A stretch of 64,000 nucleotides of DNA. Source: Pedobacter sp. MC2016-15. GTDB taxonomy: Bacteria > Bacteroidota > Bacteroidia > Sphingobacteriales > Sphingobacteriaceae. Location of the stretch: NCBI RefSeq assembly GCF_026239695.1, contig NZ_JAPIVS010000004.1:434001-498000 (forward strand), in the 5' to 3' direction. Both the position numbers and the translations under genes were made by a program. Of this stretch, positions 1-8,473 are shown in pieces; position 1 is the first letter of the stretch, and each line of letters begins with the position of its first letter. The notes under the pieces were generated by a model. The model was not told the origin of the DNA and ran no database searches. It saw only the letters and a program-made list of their open reading frames with translations.

Positions 1-1
1 C

Positions 2-112
2 AGGGAAGTCTACAAAGCCGAAAAGAGGATAGCTTTCCAGCAGTTTGGTGTAGAAAAAACAAATGAATTATTAACGATTGAAACATTGAATGATGAATTA
101 CAGGCACTTTGA
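2..112 (+). CDS. 3' end of an unidentified gene (truncated by window start)
   Basis: An open frame enters from the left edge and gives 36 residues ending ...TLNDELQAL before a TGA at 110-112. Its end overlaps the start of the IucA/IucC synthetase gene by 23 bases, so the two are very likely co-transcribed and translationally coupled. The fragment is too short to assign. From context it should be another siderophore biosynthesis gene, such as an acyltransferase, hydroxylase or decarboxylase, but the residues do not decide which. Confidence 0.6.
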   Translation, partial: REVYKAEKRIAFQQFGVEKTNELLTIETLNDELQAL

Positions 113-1940
113 TCAGGTTAAGCCGCTCAATAAAGAGATTTGGAACAAGGTAAATCTAAATTATATCGCGAAGTCTATCACAGAACTCATGCATGAGAAA
201 CTGGCAGAGCCGGAGATTGTTGGCAGGGAGCAGGATGGATTAACGCATTTCCGTTTATCCACTGATCATGAGCAGATCTCCTATTCGTTTTCTGCCTGTC
301 ACCGGGCGCTGGATTACTGGCATATCCTAAAAGATACTTTGATCAAATATGTCGACGGTGTAGCTGTCCCCTTAAACAATGCACCTGCTTTTTTCACTGA
401 AATGCAGCATACTTTTGGCATCAAGCCATTCACGCTGGCGCATTTTGTTGAGGAAACGCTCAATACGCTATATGCTGATGCCTATATCCATGAAAAGGGG
501 AGGCTCAGCGCGGGCCAGCTGGCGGATGCAGATTATCAGACCATAGAACACCAGATGGACGGGCATCCCTGGGCTACGATAAATAAGGGCAGGATAGGTT
601 TTAATCATGATGACCAGGGCAGATATGCACCCGAGGCGGGGCAGGCTACACAGCTGGCCTGGCTGGCAGTACATCAGAGCAGAGCAGCATTTAAGTCGCT
701 CGATACGATTACCGCTGCTTCGTTTTACGAAGAGGAGCTGGGTGCCGCACAGCTGGAGGCTTTCAAAGATATCCTGCGTGATAAAGATCTGAATCCCTCA
801 GACTACCTGCTGATCCCCGTGCATGAATGGCAGTGGAACAATAAAATTGTGCTGCAGTTAGCACATGATATTGCCAGTCAGTATATAGTACCATTGGCTT
901 TAGGAAAAGACGAATACATGTGCCAGCAGAGCATCCGTACTTTTTTTAATATCAGTCATCCCGGAAAACATTATGTGAAGACGGCCATTTCAATCTTAAA
1001 TACGTCGATTTACAGAGGCTTGTCGCCAAAGAAACTGGCCATTGCGCCGCGTGTTACGAACTGGGCAAAACAGATGCTGGACCGCGATGAGTATCTCAGA
1101 AAAACCGGGGTGGTGCTGCTTGGCGAAGTGGCTACGGCATCATACACGCATCCACAGTACAGTGCAATTCCCGGTTCCCCATATCAGTACCAGGAGTTTC
1201 TGGGAGTAATCTGGCGGGAGAGTGCAGAGAACTACCTGCAACCGGGAGAGAGGATCCAGACAATGGCGAGTTTGCTGTATGTTGATGATGCAGGCGAAAG
1301 TCTGGTGGGGGCGATGATTGAGAAGTCAGGTATCGGTGCCGCGGCCTGGCTTAAGGCTTACCTGCGTGCTTATCTCAAACCCGTGCTGAGGATCTTCTAC
1401 AAACATGCCTTCTTCTTTAGTCCGCATGGGGAGAATACCATTCTGGTGATGAAAGACTTTATTCCACAGCGTATCATCATCAAGGATTTTGTGGAGGAGA
1501 TAGTGCTCACCGAAGAATCTAAAGCTACCTTACCCGAAGACCTGGTGGATGTTTTACGTGAGATCGATGATGAGCTGGCGCCGCTGTTTATCCTCTCGGG
1601 GATCTTTGATGCTGTCTTCAGGTACCTCGGAAATATCTTTCACACTTGTGTAGGTTATGATGAACAGCACTTCTGGAAAGCTGTTGCTGATACGATTCTG
1701 GAGTTTCAGGAGGAAAATCCGGAACTGGAGGGAAAGTATGCGAAGTTCGATCTGTTCGTTCCGGAGTTTACCCGGGTTTGCATCAACAGGGTGCGTTTAC
1801 TGACACATGGTTATAGTGAAAGTACGGATGTGCCTGTTCCGGAAATGATCGGGACATTAATCAATCCTGTAGCTATGGCGATGCAGGAGACGGAGTGTCT
1901 TGGGAGCGTTCGGGATGGCTTCGACCCAATGACCGATTAA
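90..1940 (+). CDS. IucA/IucC family NRPS-independent siderophore synthetase (DesD/AlcC-like)
   Basis: The 616-residue product has the usual length of an NIS synthetase, which adenylates a carboxylate and condenses it with an amine or hydroxylamine. Visible family motifs are GHP at residues 158-160, NKGRIGF at about 165-171 and YAPEAG at 179-184. This pattern resembles DesD and AlcC, which join N-hydroxy-N-succinyl diamines into macrocyclic hydroxamates. A conserved C-terminal FerR/FhuF-like part follows (ARVTNWAKQ, HGENTILVMKDF). Two ATGs lie at 90 and 93, and either could be used. The gene overlaps the preceding frame, so it is the last gene of an operon starting left of the window. Enzyme class is secure; the exact siderophore is inferred. 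Confidence 0.9.
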   Translation: MMNYRHFDQVKPLNKEIWNKVNLNYIAKSITELMHEKLAEPEIVGREQDGLTHFRLSTDHEQISYSFSACHRALDYWHILKDTLIKYVDGVAVPLNNAPAFFTEMQHTFGIKPFTLAHFVEETLNTLYADAYIHEKGRLSAGQLADADYQTIEHQMDGHPWATINKGRIGFNHDDQGRYAPEAGQATQLAWLAVHQSRAAFKSLDTITAASFYEEELGAAQLEAFKDILRDKDLNPSDYLLIPVHEWQWNNKIVLQLAHDIASQYIVPLALGKDEYMCQQSIRTFFNISHPGKHYVKTAISILNTSIYRGLSPKKLAIAPRVTNWAKQMLDRDEYLRKTGVVLLGEVATASYTHPQYSAIPGSPYQYQEFLGVIWRESAENYLQPGERIQTMASLLYVDDAGESLVGAMIEKSGIGAAAWLKAYLRAYLKPVLRIFYKHAFFFSPHGENTILVMKDFIPQRIIIKDFVEEIVLTEESKATLPEDLVDVLREIDDELAPLFILSGIFDAVFRYLGNIFHTCVGYDEQHFWKAVADTILEFQEENPELEGKYAKFDLFVPEFTRVCINRVRLLTHGYSESTDVPVPEMIGTLINPVAMAMQETECLGSVRDGFDPMTD

Positions 1941-1964
1941 CAAGGGATCAATAGCGGACCGGAG

Positions 1965-2007
1965 GCGGTGCTCAGGCGGTACTCAGGCGGTGCTGAAGCG
2001 GTGCTTG
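1965..2007. repeat. Four tandem copies of an 11-bp unit
   Basis: The unit GCGGTGCTCAG occurs at 1965-1975, with variants at 1976-1986 (GCGGTACTCAG), 1987-1997 (GCGGTGCTGAA) and 1998-2007 (partial). It begins 24 bases after the siderophore synthetase stop codon. AAGCGCCGC at 2026-2034 can pair with the GCGGTGCTT of the last copy (one G-U pair) and less well with the others. The array is GC-rich within an otherwise AT-rich gap. Confidence 0.8.
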
Positions 2008-2403
2008 TTTACCCCCCGGCCGTTAAAGCGCCGCCAGAGATCCGCTGTTGAACCTTTTTTGCTGCGTTATTGCCTCGAAGGCATCCTTAACTGATCCTGA
2101 AGTCTCCCAGACTGCTGTCTTCAATCCCATTTGTCCCATTCTACCCGGATTTGTCGAATATTTTTCACCTTTTTATCTCTGGTTGCTAATTTCATGTGTG
2201 GTATATTCTATTTGAATAGTAGAGTATCCTTGTAATATTATGAATATCACTCCTCTATAGAATATAATTTTTTTAAAGGGGTTGAAAACAGTTTATAAAA
2301 CGGATTAGCATGTCGTAACGTTTAATCCAACGTTTTTATTATTGATTATTAGTTTTTTATATTAATAATTTCAAAAAAATCATTGAAAAGTGTAATTATA
2401 TTC
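2008..2403. other. Intergenic region between siderophore gene and susC
   Basis: No supported gene is seen in this AT-rich gap. It holds a perfect 10-bp inverted repeat, TATATTCTAT at 2202-2211 and ATAGAATATA at 2257-2266, with 45 bases between the arms. The right arm is followed by a short T-run. It may form a weak stem or be a protein site; nothing more can be said. Confidence 0.5.
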
Positions 2404-2433
2404 TTTGTTTGTAAAATATCTGATATATATTTC
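2404..2433 (+). promoter_or_regulatory. Candidate promoter of susC
   Basis: TTTG at 2404-2407 and TATATTTC at 2426-2433 are separated by 18 bases. This approximates the Bacteroidota -33/-7 consensus TTTG-N(19-21)-TAnnTTTG with one mismatch in the -7 box. It lies about 40 bases upstream of the susC ATG. Confidence 0.35.
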
Positions 2434-2473
2434 ATCACTAATAATTTATTAACTAACCTAAAATCATTCACGA

Positions 2474-5400
2474 ATGAAGAAAATTTTACTAATTTTTCTT
2501 GCCGTATGCGCGTTGGCACTGAATAGTGTTTATGCACAAAACAAAAAAATCGGAGGAAGGGTAACCTCATCCGAAGACGGCCTGCCACTTCCTGGCGTTT
2601 CAATTAAAGTTTCCGGTTCTAATAATGGCGTTCAAACCGACGCTGATGGATCTTACACACTGAATGTTCCTGCCGGAAGCAATTCTGTGGTATTCTCATT
2701 TATCGGTTACTTGTCGCAAACGCTTACTATTGGAAATTCATCTACTTATAACATCAAACTGGTTTCTGATCAGAAAACTCTGAACGATGTTGTTGTAATT
2801 GGTTATGGTAGTACTTCTAAAAGAACTACTACTGGTGCAACTGCAGGTATCAAAGCTGCAGACATCAAAGATCGTCCTGTTACAGGTTTAGACCAGTCGT
2901 TACAAGGTTTGGTTGCTGGTGTACAAGTTACTTCTGCATCTGGTACTCCGGGTGGTGCAGTAACTGTAAGAGTTCGTGGTGTCTCTACGATCAACGCAGG
3001 TTCACAACCTTTATATGTAATTGACGGAACGCCAATTCAGACTGGAAGTAACTCTCAGATCGGTTTTGGTAACGGACAAACCAACGCACTGAATGATATC
3101 AATCCTAATGATATCGAATCAATTGACGTTTTGAAAGATGCTGCTGCTGCAGCAATCTATGGATCACGTGCATCAAACGGTGTTGTGATTGTAACTACTA
3201 AAAGAGGTAAAACAGGTAGAACAAATATCGACCTGGATTATAACACTGGTTTTCAGCAAACAACTAAAAGGATTGATGCATTAACTGGTCCTCAGTATGT
3301 TCAGTTGTATCAGGACGCTGTTCAAAATCGCTATGCTACTCAAATTGCTGCTGCTGGCGTAACTTTGAACCAGTACATCTCCAACACCCTTGGAAGACCA
3401 TTATTGGCTGCAGATCCGGCTACTTATCCTACAACTGACTGGCAGGATCAGGTTTTCCGCACTGCTCCGATCAGCAACTATAATCTATCCATCAATGGTG
3501 GAAATGAAAAAACTCGTTTTAATATTACCTCTGGCTTCTTTGATCAGGACGGAATACTAAAAGGTTCTAGCTTTAACCGCTTTAACACACGTTTAAACCT
3601 TGATCATACGATCAGTGATAAATTCAAGGTAGGTACAAGCACCAGCTTTAACCGTAGTGTTTCCAGCCGTATCAACAATGATAACAACATTTACGGTGTT
3701 TTGAGTTCTGCTATCTTAATTAGTCCTGCAATTAACGCTTACAATGCGAATGGTACTTATGGCCGCGATGTGTACAGCTCAGTTGAAAACCCGATTGCTG
3801 CTTATAAAGAGCCTTTCAACGAAACTGTTGCTAGCCGTCTGTTATCAAATGTATATGGCGAATACAAACTTTTACCTTCTCTGACTTTCAGAACAAATTT
3901 CGCAGCTGATTACCAGATTTATCATGAGCGCAGGTTTGTTCCTTCAACATTAAATGCCGGTGCTGCTCCAACAAATGGTTCTGGTATTGAAGCTTATTAT
4001 TCAGATTTGAACCTTTTGAATGAGAATACATTAACTTTCAACAAAACTTTTGGAGATCACTCACTGAACTTATTAGCAGGTCAGTCTTGGCAAAAAGATA
4101 GCAACGAAACGTTGTTTGCTTCAGGAACTAACTTCCCTGGTAATGATATCAAAAGATTATCTGCTGCCGCGGTAAAGACAGATGCATCATCTGCTGGATT
4201 TAGTTCAACATTAGTGAGTTATTTCGGAAGAGCGAACTACAGTTATAAAAACCGTTATATCTTCTCAGCAACTTTACGTAGCGATGGTTCATCAAGATTT
4301 GCTGATGGAAACCGTTACGGATATTTCCCTGCATTGTCTGCAGCATGGTTGATCTCTGATGAGAGCTTCATGAAAAATATCAACTGGGTATCTACCTTAA
4401 AACTACGTGGTAGCTGGGGTAAAACAGGTAACAACTTCATCAATGATTTCGCTTCAAGAACCTTATTAGGTAGCTATAACACTGCTGCTTCACAAGGTAT
4501 TGCTTTCGCTGGTGTAGCTGGTTTATATCCATCGCAGCTGGGTGATCCTAAACTGACATGGGAGAAAACTACTTCAACAGACATCGCTATTGATTTCGGT
4601 TTCCTGAATGACAGAATTACTTTAAGTGCTGACTGGTACTACAGAAAAACCAATGACCTGTTAGCTTCATTGCCTTTAGCTGGTTCAACAGGATTTACAG
4701 GTTATACAACCAACCTTGGATCACTAGAAAATAAAGGTCTAGAATTAGATTTACAAACCATCAACGTTAAAAGCAGAGATTTTAACTGGACAACAAGTTT
4801 CAATATCTCTTTCAACAAAAACAAAATCTTATCTCTGGCTAACAATAATGCTTCTGTTGCTTCAGGTTTTGGTAGCTGGCTGGAAGTTGGTCAGTCAGTA
4901 GGATCATTCCGTGGCTATAAAGTAGCTGGTATTTTCCAAAACCAGGCTGAGATCGATGCCTTAAATGCTGCTGCAAGAACTGCAACAGGTAGTGCTACTG
5001 CATTATATCAGGTAGCTGGAACTGCTCCTGGAGATATCAAATTTGTAGATATCAATGGTGATGGTGTAGTAAACTCTGCAGATCAAACTATTTTAGGCTC
5101 TGCACAACCAAAATTCACTGGTGGATTTAACAATACATTCAAATACAAAAACATTGACCTGGCTATGTTATGGCAGTTTGGTTATGGCAACGATGTGTTA
5201 AACTGGACGCGTTCTTTTGCTGAAGGTATGAACACTATTTATGGTCAATTTGCAACAACATTAGACCGCTGGACACCTACCAATACAAATACCTCTATGC
5301 CAAGAGCGGTTATAGGAGACCCTAACACCAACAACAGAGTTTCAGACAGATTTGTTGAGAACGCTTCTTATGCACGTATGAAAAACCTGAGCCTTGGTTA

Positions 5401-5608
5401 TAGCTTATCTTCTGATTTAGCTGCTAAACTGCATGTAAGAAAACTGAGAATATTTGCAGCTGCGCAAAACCTGGTAACTATTACAGACTACAAAGGTTTT
5501 GATCCGGAAGTAAGTACTTTTAACAGTACTCCGGCTTCTGCAGGTACAGACTTTTTAACTTCACCACAAGCGAAGACGTTCACATTTGGTCTAAACGTTG
5601 GATTCTAA
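2474..5608 (+). CDS. SusC/RagA family TonB-linked outer membrane transporter
   Basis: The 1044-residue protein starts with a signal peptide (MKKILLIFLAVCALA, cleavage near VYA-Q). A carboxypeptidase-regulatory-like domain follows at about 25-100, then the TonB plug with the hallmark VVVIGYGS, VRVRGVSTINAG and PLYVIDG stretches, and a long beta-barrel ending in an aromatic residue (FGLNVGF). Such proteins import oligosaccharides or peptides across the outer membrane in a complex with a SusD lipoprotein, here encoded immediately downstream with an 11-base overlap of frames. No FecR/sigma pair or glycoside hydrolase is adjacent, so the substrate cannot be inferred. Confidence 0.96.
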   Translation: MKKILLIFLAVCALALNSVYAQNKKIGGRVTSSEDGLPLPGVSIKVSGSNNGVQTDADGSYTLNVPAGSNSVVFSFIGYLSQTLTIGNSSTYNIKLVSDQKTLNDVVVIGYGSTSKRTTTGATAGIKAADIKDRPVTGLDQSLQGLVAGVQVTSASGTPGGAVTVRVRGVSTINAGSQPLYVIDGTPIQTGSNSQIGFGNGQTNALNDINPNDIESIDVLKDAAAAAIYGSRASNGVVIVTTKRGKTGRTNIDLDYNTGFQQTTKRIDALTGPQYVQLYQDAVQNRYATQIAAAGVTLNQYISNTLGRPLLAADPATYPTTDWQDQVFRTAPISNYNLSINGGNEKTRFNITSGFFDQDGILKGSSFNRFNTRLNLDHTISDKFKVGTSTSFNRSVSSRINNDNNIYGVLSSAILISPAINAYNANGTYGRDVYSSVENPIAAYKEPFNETVASRLLSNVYGEYKLLPSLTFRTNFAADYQIYHERRFVPSTLNAGAAPTNGSGIEAYYSDLNLLNENTLTFNKTFGDHSLNLLAGQSWQKDSNETLFASGTNFPGNDIKRLSAAAVKTDASSAGFSSTLVSYFGRANYSYKNRYIFSATLRSDGSSRFADGNRYGYFPALSAAWLISDESFMKNINWVSTLKLRGSWGKTGNNFINDFASRTLLGSYNTAASQGIAFAGVAGLYPSQLGDPKLTWEKTTSTDIAIDFGFLNDRITLSADWYYRKTNDLLASLPLAGSTGFTGYTTNLGSLENKGLELDLQTINVKSRDFNWTTSFNISFNKNKILSLANNNASVASGFGSWLEVGQSVGSFRGYKVAGIFQNQAEIDALNAAARTATGSATALYQVAGTAPGDIKFVDINGDGVVNSADQTILGSAQPKFTGGFNNTFKYKNIDLAMLWQFGYGNDVLNWTRSFAEGMNTIYGQFATTLDRWTPTNTNTSMPRAVIGDPNTNNRVSDRFVENASYARMKNLSLGYSLSSDLAAKLHVRKLRIFAAAQNLVTITDYKGFDPEVSTFNSTPASAGTDFLTSPQAKTFTFGLNVGF

Positions 5609-5618
5609 TCTTAAATAC

Positions 5619-6971
5619 ATGAAAAAATTACTATATATAATCTTGCCGGCATTACTAATTGGTACATCCTGCAAAAAAACACTTGATCAGCAGCCTCAAA
5701 CGGCTTTGGACGCTTCTACAGCCTATACTACAAGGCAGGGAGTGGAAGCAGGTATCATTGGTGTGTATGATGGCTTTCAGCAAACAGGCTACATGACGCT
5801 AAATTATCTGGTTTTCCCTGATCTATATGCTGATAACTTAACATGGACAGGTACATTTCCTACCTGGTCTCAGGTTGCCAATAAAACCATAGCGGTTGAA
5901 AGTACTGATATTAACAGCATTTGGAACCATATCAATGGAACCATTAACAGGGCTAATAATATCATCGCAGCAGCACCAAACATTAACGACCCGGCTTTTC
6001 TTAAAGACCGTGCTATCGGTGAATGTGAAACCATCAGAGCGGTTGCGTATTTTGATTTGATCAGAATGTTTGGTGGTAGCCCGACAGGCTATAACCAGCC
6101 AGGTGGTCTGGGTGTTCCTTTGAGATTGAACCCGACATTAACTACTGCCACTGCAAATGAGAGAGTTCCAAGATCTTCTGAAGCTGATGTTTATACTCAA
6201 ATCTTAAAAGATCTGGATGATGCAATTACTAAATTACCTAACACTATTTCTGCTGGAAGGGTAAACAAGAATGTTGCAATCGCGATGAAAGCAAGAGTTC
6301 AGTTGTACAGACAACAATGGGCTGATGCTGAAGCTTTGACTACTACGATCATTACTGGTTCAACTCCTACTTATACATTGGTTCCTGGTGCCTCATACGC
6401 TGCCATGTATACTGGTAAAAACTCAACTGAATCCATTTGGGAACTTCAGTACAATGCTACTGATGCAAACAACCTTGCGTTTTATTACTACCCAACATCA
6501 GTTGGTGGCAGAAACGAGGTTTCTTCTTCAACTAACCTCCGCGATGCATTCGAAGCAGGTGATTTGAGAAGAAATGTTAACTTCAGTACAAGCCCTGCTT
6601 CAAAACAATTGAAATATTCTCAGGTAAACCCTGGTATTGATAACGTGATCATGATGCGTTTATCGGAAGTTTATTTAACGCGTGCTGAGTCAAGAGCGAT
6701 GTTAAACAACCTGACAGGAGCATTAGCTGATTTGAACGTAATCCGTTCACGTGCAGGCTTGACTCCGTCAGTAGCTGCAACTCAGGCAACGCTTCTTACT
6801 GCGATCAGAAAAGAACGCAGATTAGAGCTTGCTCATGAAGGACAACGTTTCTTTGATTTGCGTCGTTACAATGAAACAGGTATTACGCAAACTTTCCGTA
6901 ACCTGTTCCCAATTCCACAATCTGAAATTATTAACTCTGCTGGAACTGTAACACAGAACCCTGGGTACTAA
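5619..6971 (+). CDS. SusD/RagB family outer membrane nutrient-binding lipoprotein
   Basis: This start gives 450 residues. An upstream in-frame ATG at 5598 would overlap susC and displace the signal peptide, so ATG 5619 (MKKLLYI) is preferred. The lipobox LLIGTSC places the lipidated cysteine at residue 18. The sequence shows SusD-type helices and the typical C-terminal motifs NVIRSRAGL, RKERRLELAHEG and RFFDLRRY. The protein acts as the surface lid of the SusC channel and binds the incoming ligand. A strong terminator follows 20 bases after the stop, closing the susC-susD unit. Confidence 0.96.
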   Translation: MKKLLYIILPALLIGTSCKKTLDQQPQTALDASTAYTTRQGVEAGIIGVYDGFQQTGYMTLNYLVFPDLYADNLTWTGTFPTWSQVANKTIAVESTDINSIWNHINGTINRANNIIAAAPNINDPAFLKDRAIGECETIRAVAYFDLIRMFGGSPTGYNQPGGLGVPLRLNPTLTTATANERVPRSSEADVYTQILKDLDDAITKLPNTISAGRVNKNVAIAMKARVQLYRQQWADAEALTTTIITGSTPTYTLVPGASYAAMYTGKNSTESIWELQYNATDANNLAFYYYPTSVGGRNEVSSSTNLRDAFEAGDLRRNVNFSTSPASKQLKYSQVNPGIDNVIMMRLSEVYLTRAESRAMLNNLTGALADLNVIRSRAGLTPSVAATQATLLTAIRKERRLELAHEGQRFFDLRRYNETGITQTFRNLFPIPQSEIINSAGTVTQNPGY

Positions 6972-6990
6972 TTTTAAATAAATTGAATGA

Positions 6991-7022
6991 TAAGGCTCCC
7001 TGAATTCAGGGAGCCTTATTTG
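6991..7022 (+). terminator. Rho-independent terminator after susD
   Basis: A perfect 28-base palindrome spans 6991-7018 (arm TAAGGCTCCCTGAA and its complement), followed by TTTGTTT. It lies 20 bases downstream of susD and argues against the upstream ATG at 6987 for the next gene. Confidence 0.85.
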
Positions 7023-7082
7023 TTTAAACTCTTTTTGATTGCAATATATTTTTTGTTAATTTCCAAAAATACGAATTACGCT

Positions 7083-7766
7083 ATGAAAAAACGTCTCACC
7101 TTTTTACTATCAGGCTTTTTAACAGTCTCAAGTGCCTCAGTATTTGCCCAGGCAGCTTATTTTATGGTCTATGATGCAAAAGGCCAGGTTACAGCAAAAA
7201 ATGAATATGTTGATATCCAGGGCTCGCCCTATGTGAATCCTAACTGGTCTAAAGGCACGTTCACGCTGGCCAATGGTAAAACATACAAAGACATGGACAT
7301 CAAGTATGATCTTGTGAAAGATAAAATGTATGTAATGGGAGATAATGATGAATCAATTGCACTATTGGATCAGGTGCGCGACTTCTCCATTAATGTTCCG
7401 CTTTCAGGAACTACGGTGACTCGTCATTACAGAACTGGCTACGCGAACATCCCTTCTACAACAAATACTTATTACTTCGAAGTACTCGCAGATGGAAAAA
7501 CTCAATTTTTAAAAAGAACCTCCAAAAACATCCTGACAAACAAAGAGTACAACTCCGCAACTGCAACAAAATCTTTTGAGGAGATTACCAGGTATTACAT
7601 CTATAAAGACGGCAAAGGCACTGCAGTAAAAAAAGACAAAAAAGCAATACTTGCTGCCCTGGGTAACAAACAATCTGAATTGGAAACTTATATCAAAGCA
7701 GAAAAGCTCAATCTTAAAAACGATGCAGATGTTGTAACGCTGATCACGTATTACAACACACTATAA
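7083..7766 (+). CDS. Secreted protein of unknown function
   Basis: The family is not recognised. Starting at ATG 7083 the product has 227 residues with a clear signal peptide (MKKRLTFLLSGFLTVSSASVFAQ). A longer in-frame start at 6987 lies inside the susD terminator hairpin and is rejected. The mature part is rich in Lys, Tyr and Thr; it contains a YDLVKDKMYV segment typical of secreted Bacteroidota proteins that read like short beta-strand repeats, and ends in a lysine-rich helical region. It sits between the SusCD pair and a thioredoxin-like secreted protein and probably acts in the periplasm or on the cell surface. No function is assigned. Confidence 0.75.
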   Translation: MKKRLTFLLSGFLTVSSASVFAQAAYFMVYDAKGQVTAKNEYVDIQGSPYVNPNWSKGTFTLANGKTYKDMDIKYDLVKDKMYVMGDNDESIALLDQVRDFSINVPLSGTTVTRHYRTGYANIPSTTNTYYFEVLADGKTQFLKRTSKNILTNKEYNSATATKSFEEITRYYIYKDGKGTAVKKDKKAILAALGNKQSELETYIKAEKLNLKNDADVVTLITYYNTL

Positions 7767-7771
7767 CCTTC

Positions 7772-7849
7772 TATCGCTTTCAGGATACCATCTGTATTTT
7801 ACACAAAACTGTAATTTAACTGACATAACACTGAATCCTGAAAGCGATA
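7772..7849. repeat. 15-bp perfect inverted repeat with 48-base spacer
   Basis: TATCGCTTTCAGGAT at 7772-7786 is exactly complementary to ATCCTGAAAGCGATA at 7835-7849. It fills most of the gap between the secreted protein and the thioredoxin-like gene. No T-run follows the right arm, so it is not a standard terminator. Confidence 0.75.
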
Positions 7850-7878
7850 TTTGAAGAAATTTTTGAACATACACACAT

Positions 7879-8358
7879 ATGAAACTTTTACTAACCTGCT
7901 TAACAATAGTTTTTCTTTCTTTTGGTGCAGTTGCACAGGATCTGGGTACAACCGTTCCTACCGCTGTTTTTTATAACAGGGATAACTCACCTTTCTCTAC
8001 CTACAATATCCCGACAGGTAAAAAATCATTTGTGTTTTTCTTTGATGCTACCTGTGGTCATTGCCAGAAAGTAGTATCACAATTCAATAAACGTTACAAA
8101 GAACTTTCGAACGTAAACATCTACCTGGTATCGCAGGATGAATACCGTTCTATCGATTATTTTACCAATACTTTTGCAAAACAGCTCGCTGTTCAAAAAA
8201 ACGTAAAGATTTTGCAGGACCGTGACCATGTCTTTATCATGTCATTCCACCCCAAGCAATATCCTGCCATGTTCTTTTACGGACCTGATAAGAAACTGAA
8301 GTTTACATCGAGCGATGAGAAAGATGTAAACAAAGTCTTTCAATTGCTGAAATCGTAA
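7879..8358 (+). CDS. Secreted thioredoxin-like (TlpA-type) protein
   Basis: The 159-residue product has a signal peptide (MKLLLTCLTIVFLSFGAVAQ), then a thioredoxin fold. The active site is CGHC (Cys59-Cys62) in the context FFFDATCGHC, and a cis-proline loop occurs at YPAMFFY. Periplasmic proteins of this kind transfer electrons or reduce disulfides in exported proteins. The gene follows a secreted protein of unknown function, separated by a long inverted repeat, and may be expressed with it. Family is clear; partner proteins are unknown. Confidence 0.88.
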   Translation: MKLLLTCLTIVFLSFGAVAQDLGTTVPTAVFYNRDNSPFSTYNIPTGKKSFVFFFDATCGHCQKVVSQFNKRYKELSNVNIYLVSQDEYRSIDYFTNTFAKQLAVQKNVKILQDRDHVFIMSFHPKQYPAMFFYGPDKKLKFTSSDEKDVNKVFQLLKS

Positions 8359-8473
8359 TTCCCTGAGAACTTTCCGGAATAAATTTTCTGTTCGTCATCG
8401 CTGTGTATAGATCTTTCTGCTCCTGAACAATTGGGGATGTCAGCCTGTTCTTCAGGTATAATATTCAATTGAC

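Noticed and set aside
1965..2007. Possible CRISPR array
   Set aside because: The units are 11 bp, directly tandem, with no spacers and no cas genes nearby.
6987..7082. N-terminal extension of the 227-residue secreted protein
   Set aside because: It is encoded by the susD terminator hairpin and would put an odd segment before a clear signal peptide at 7083.
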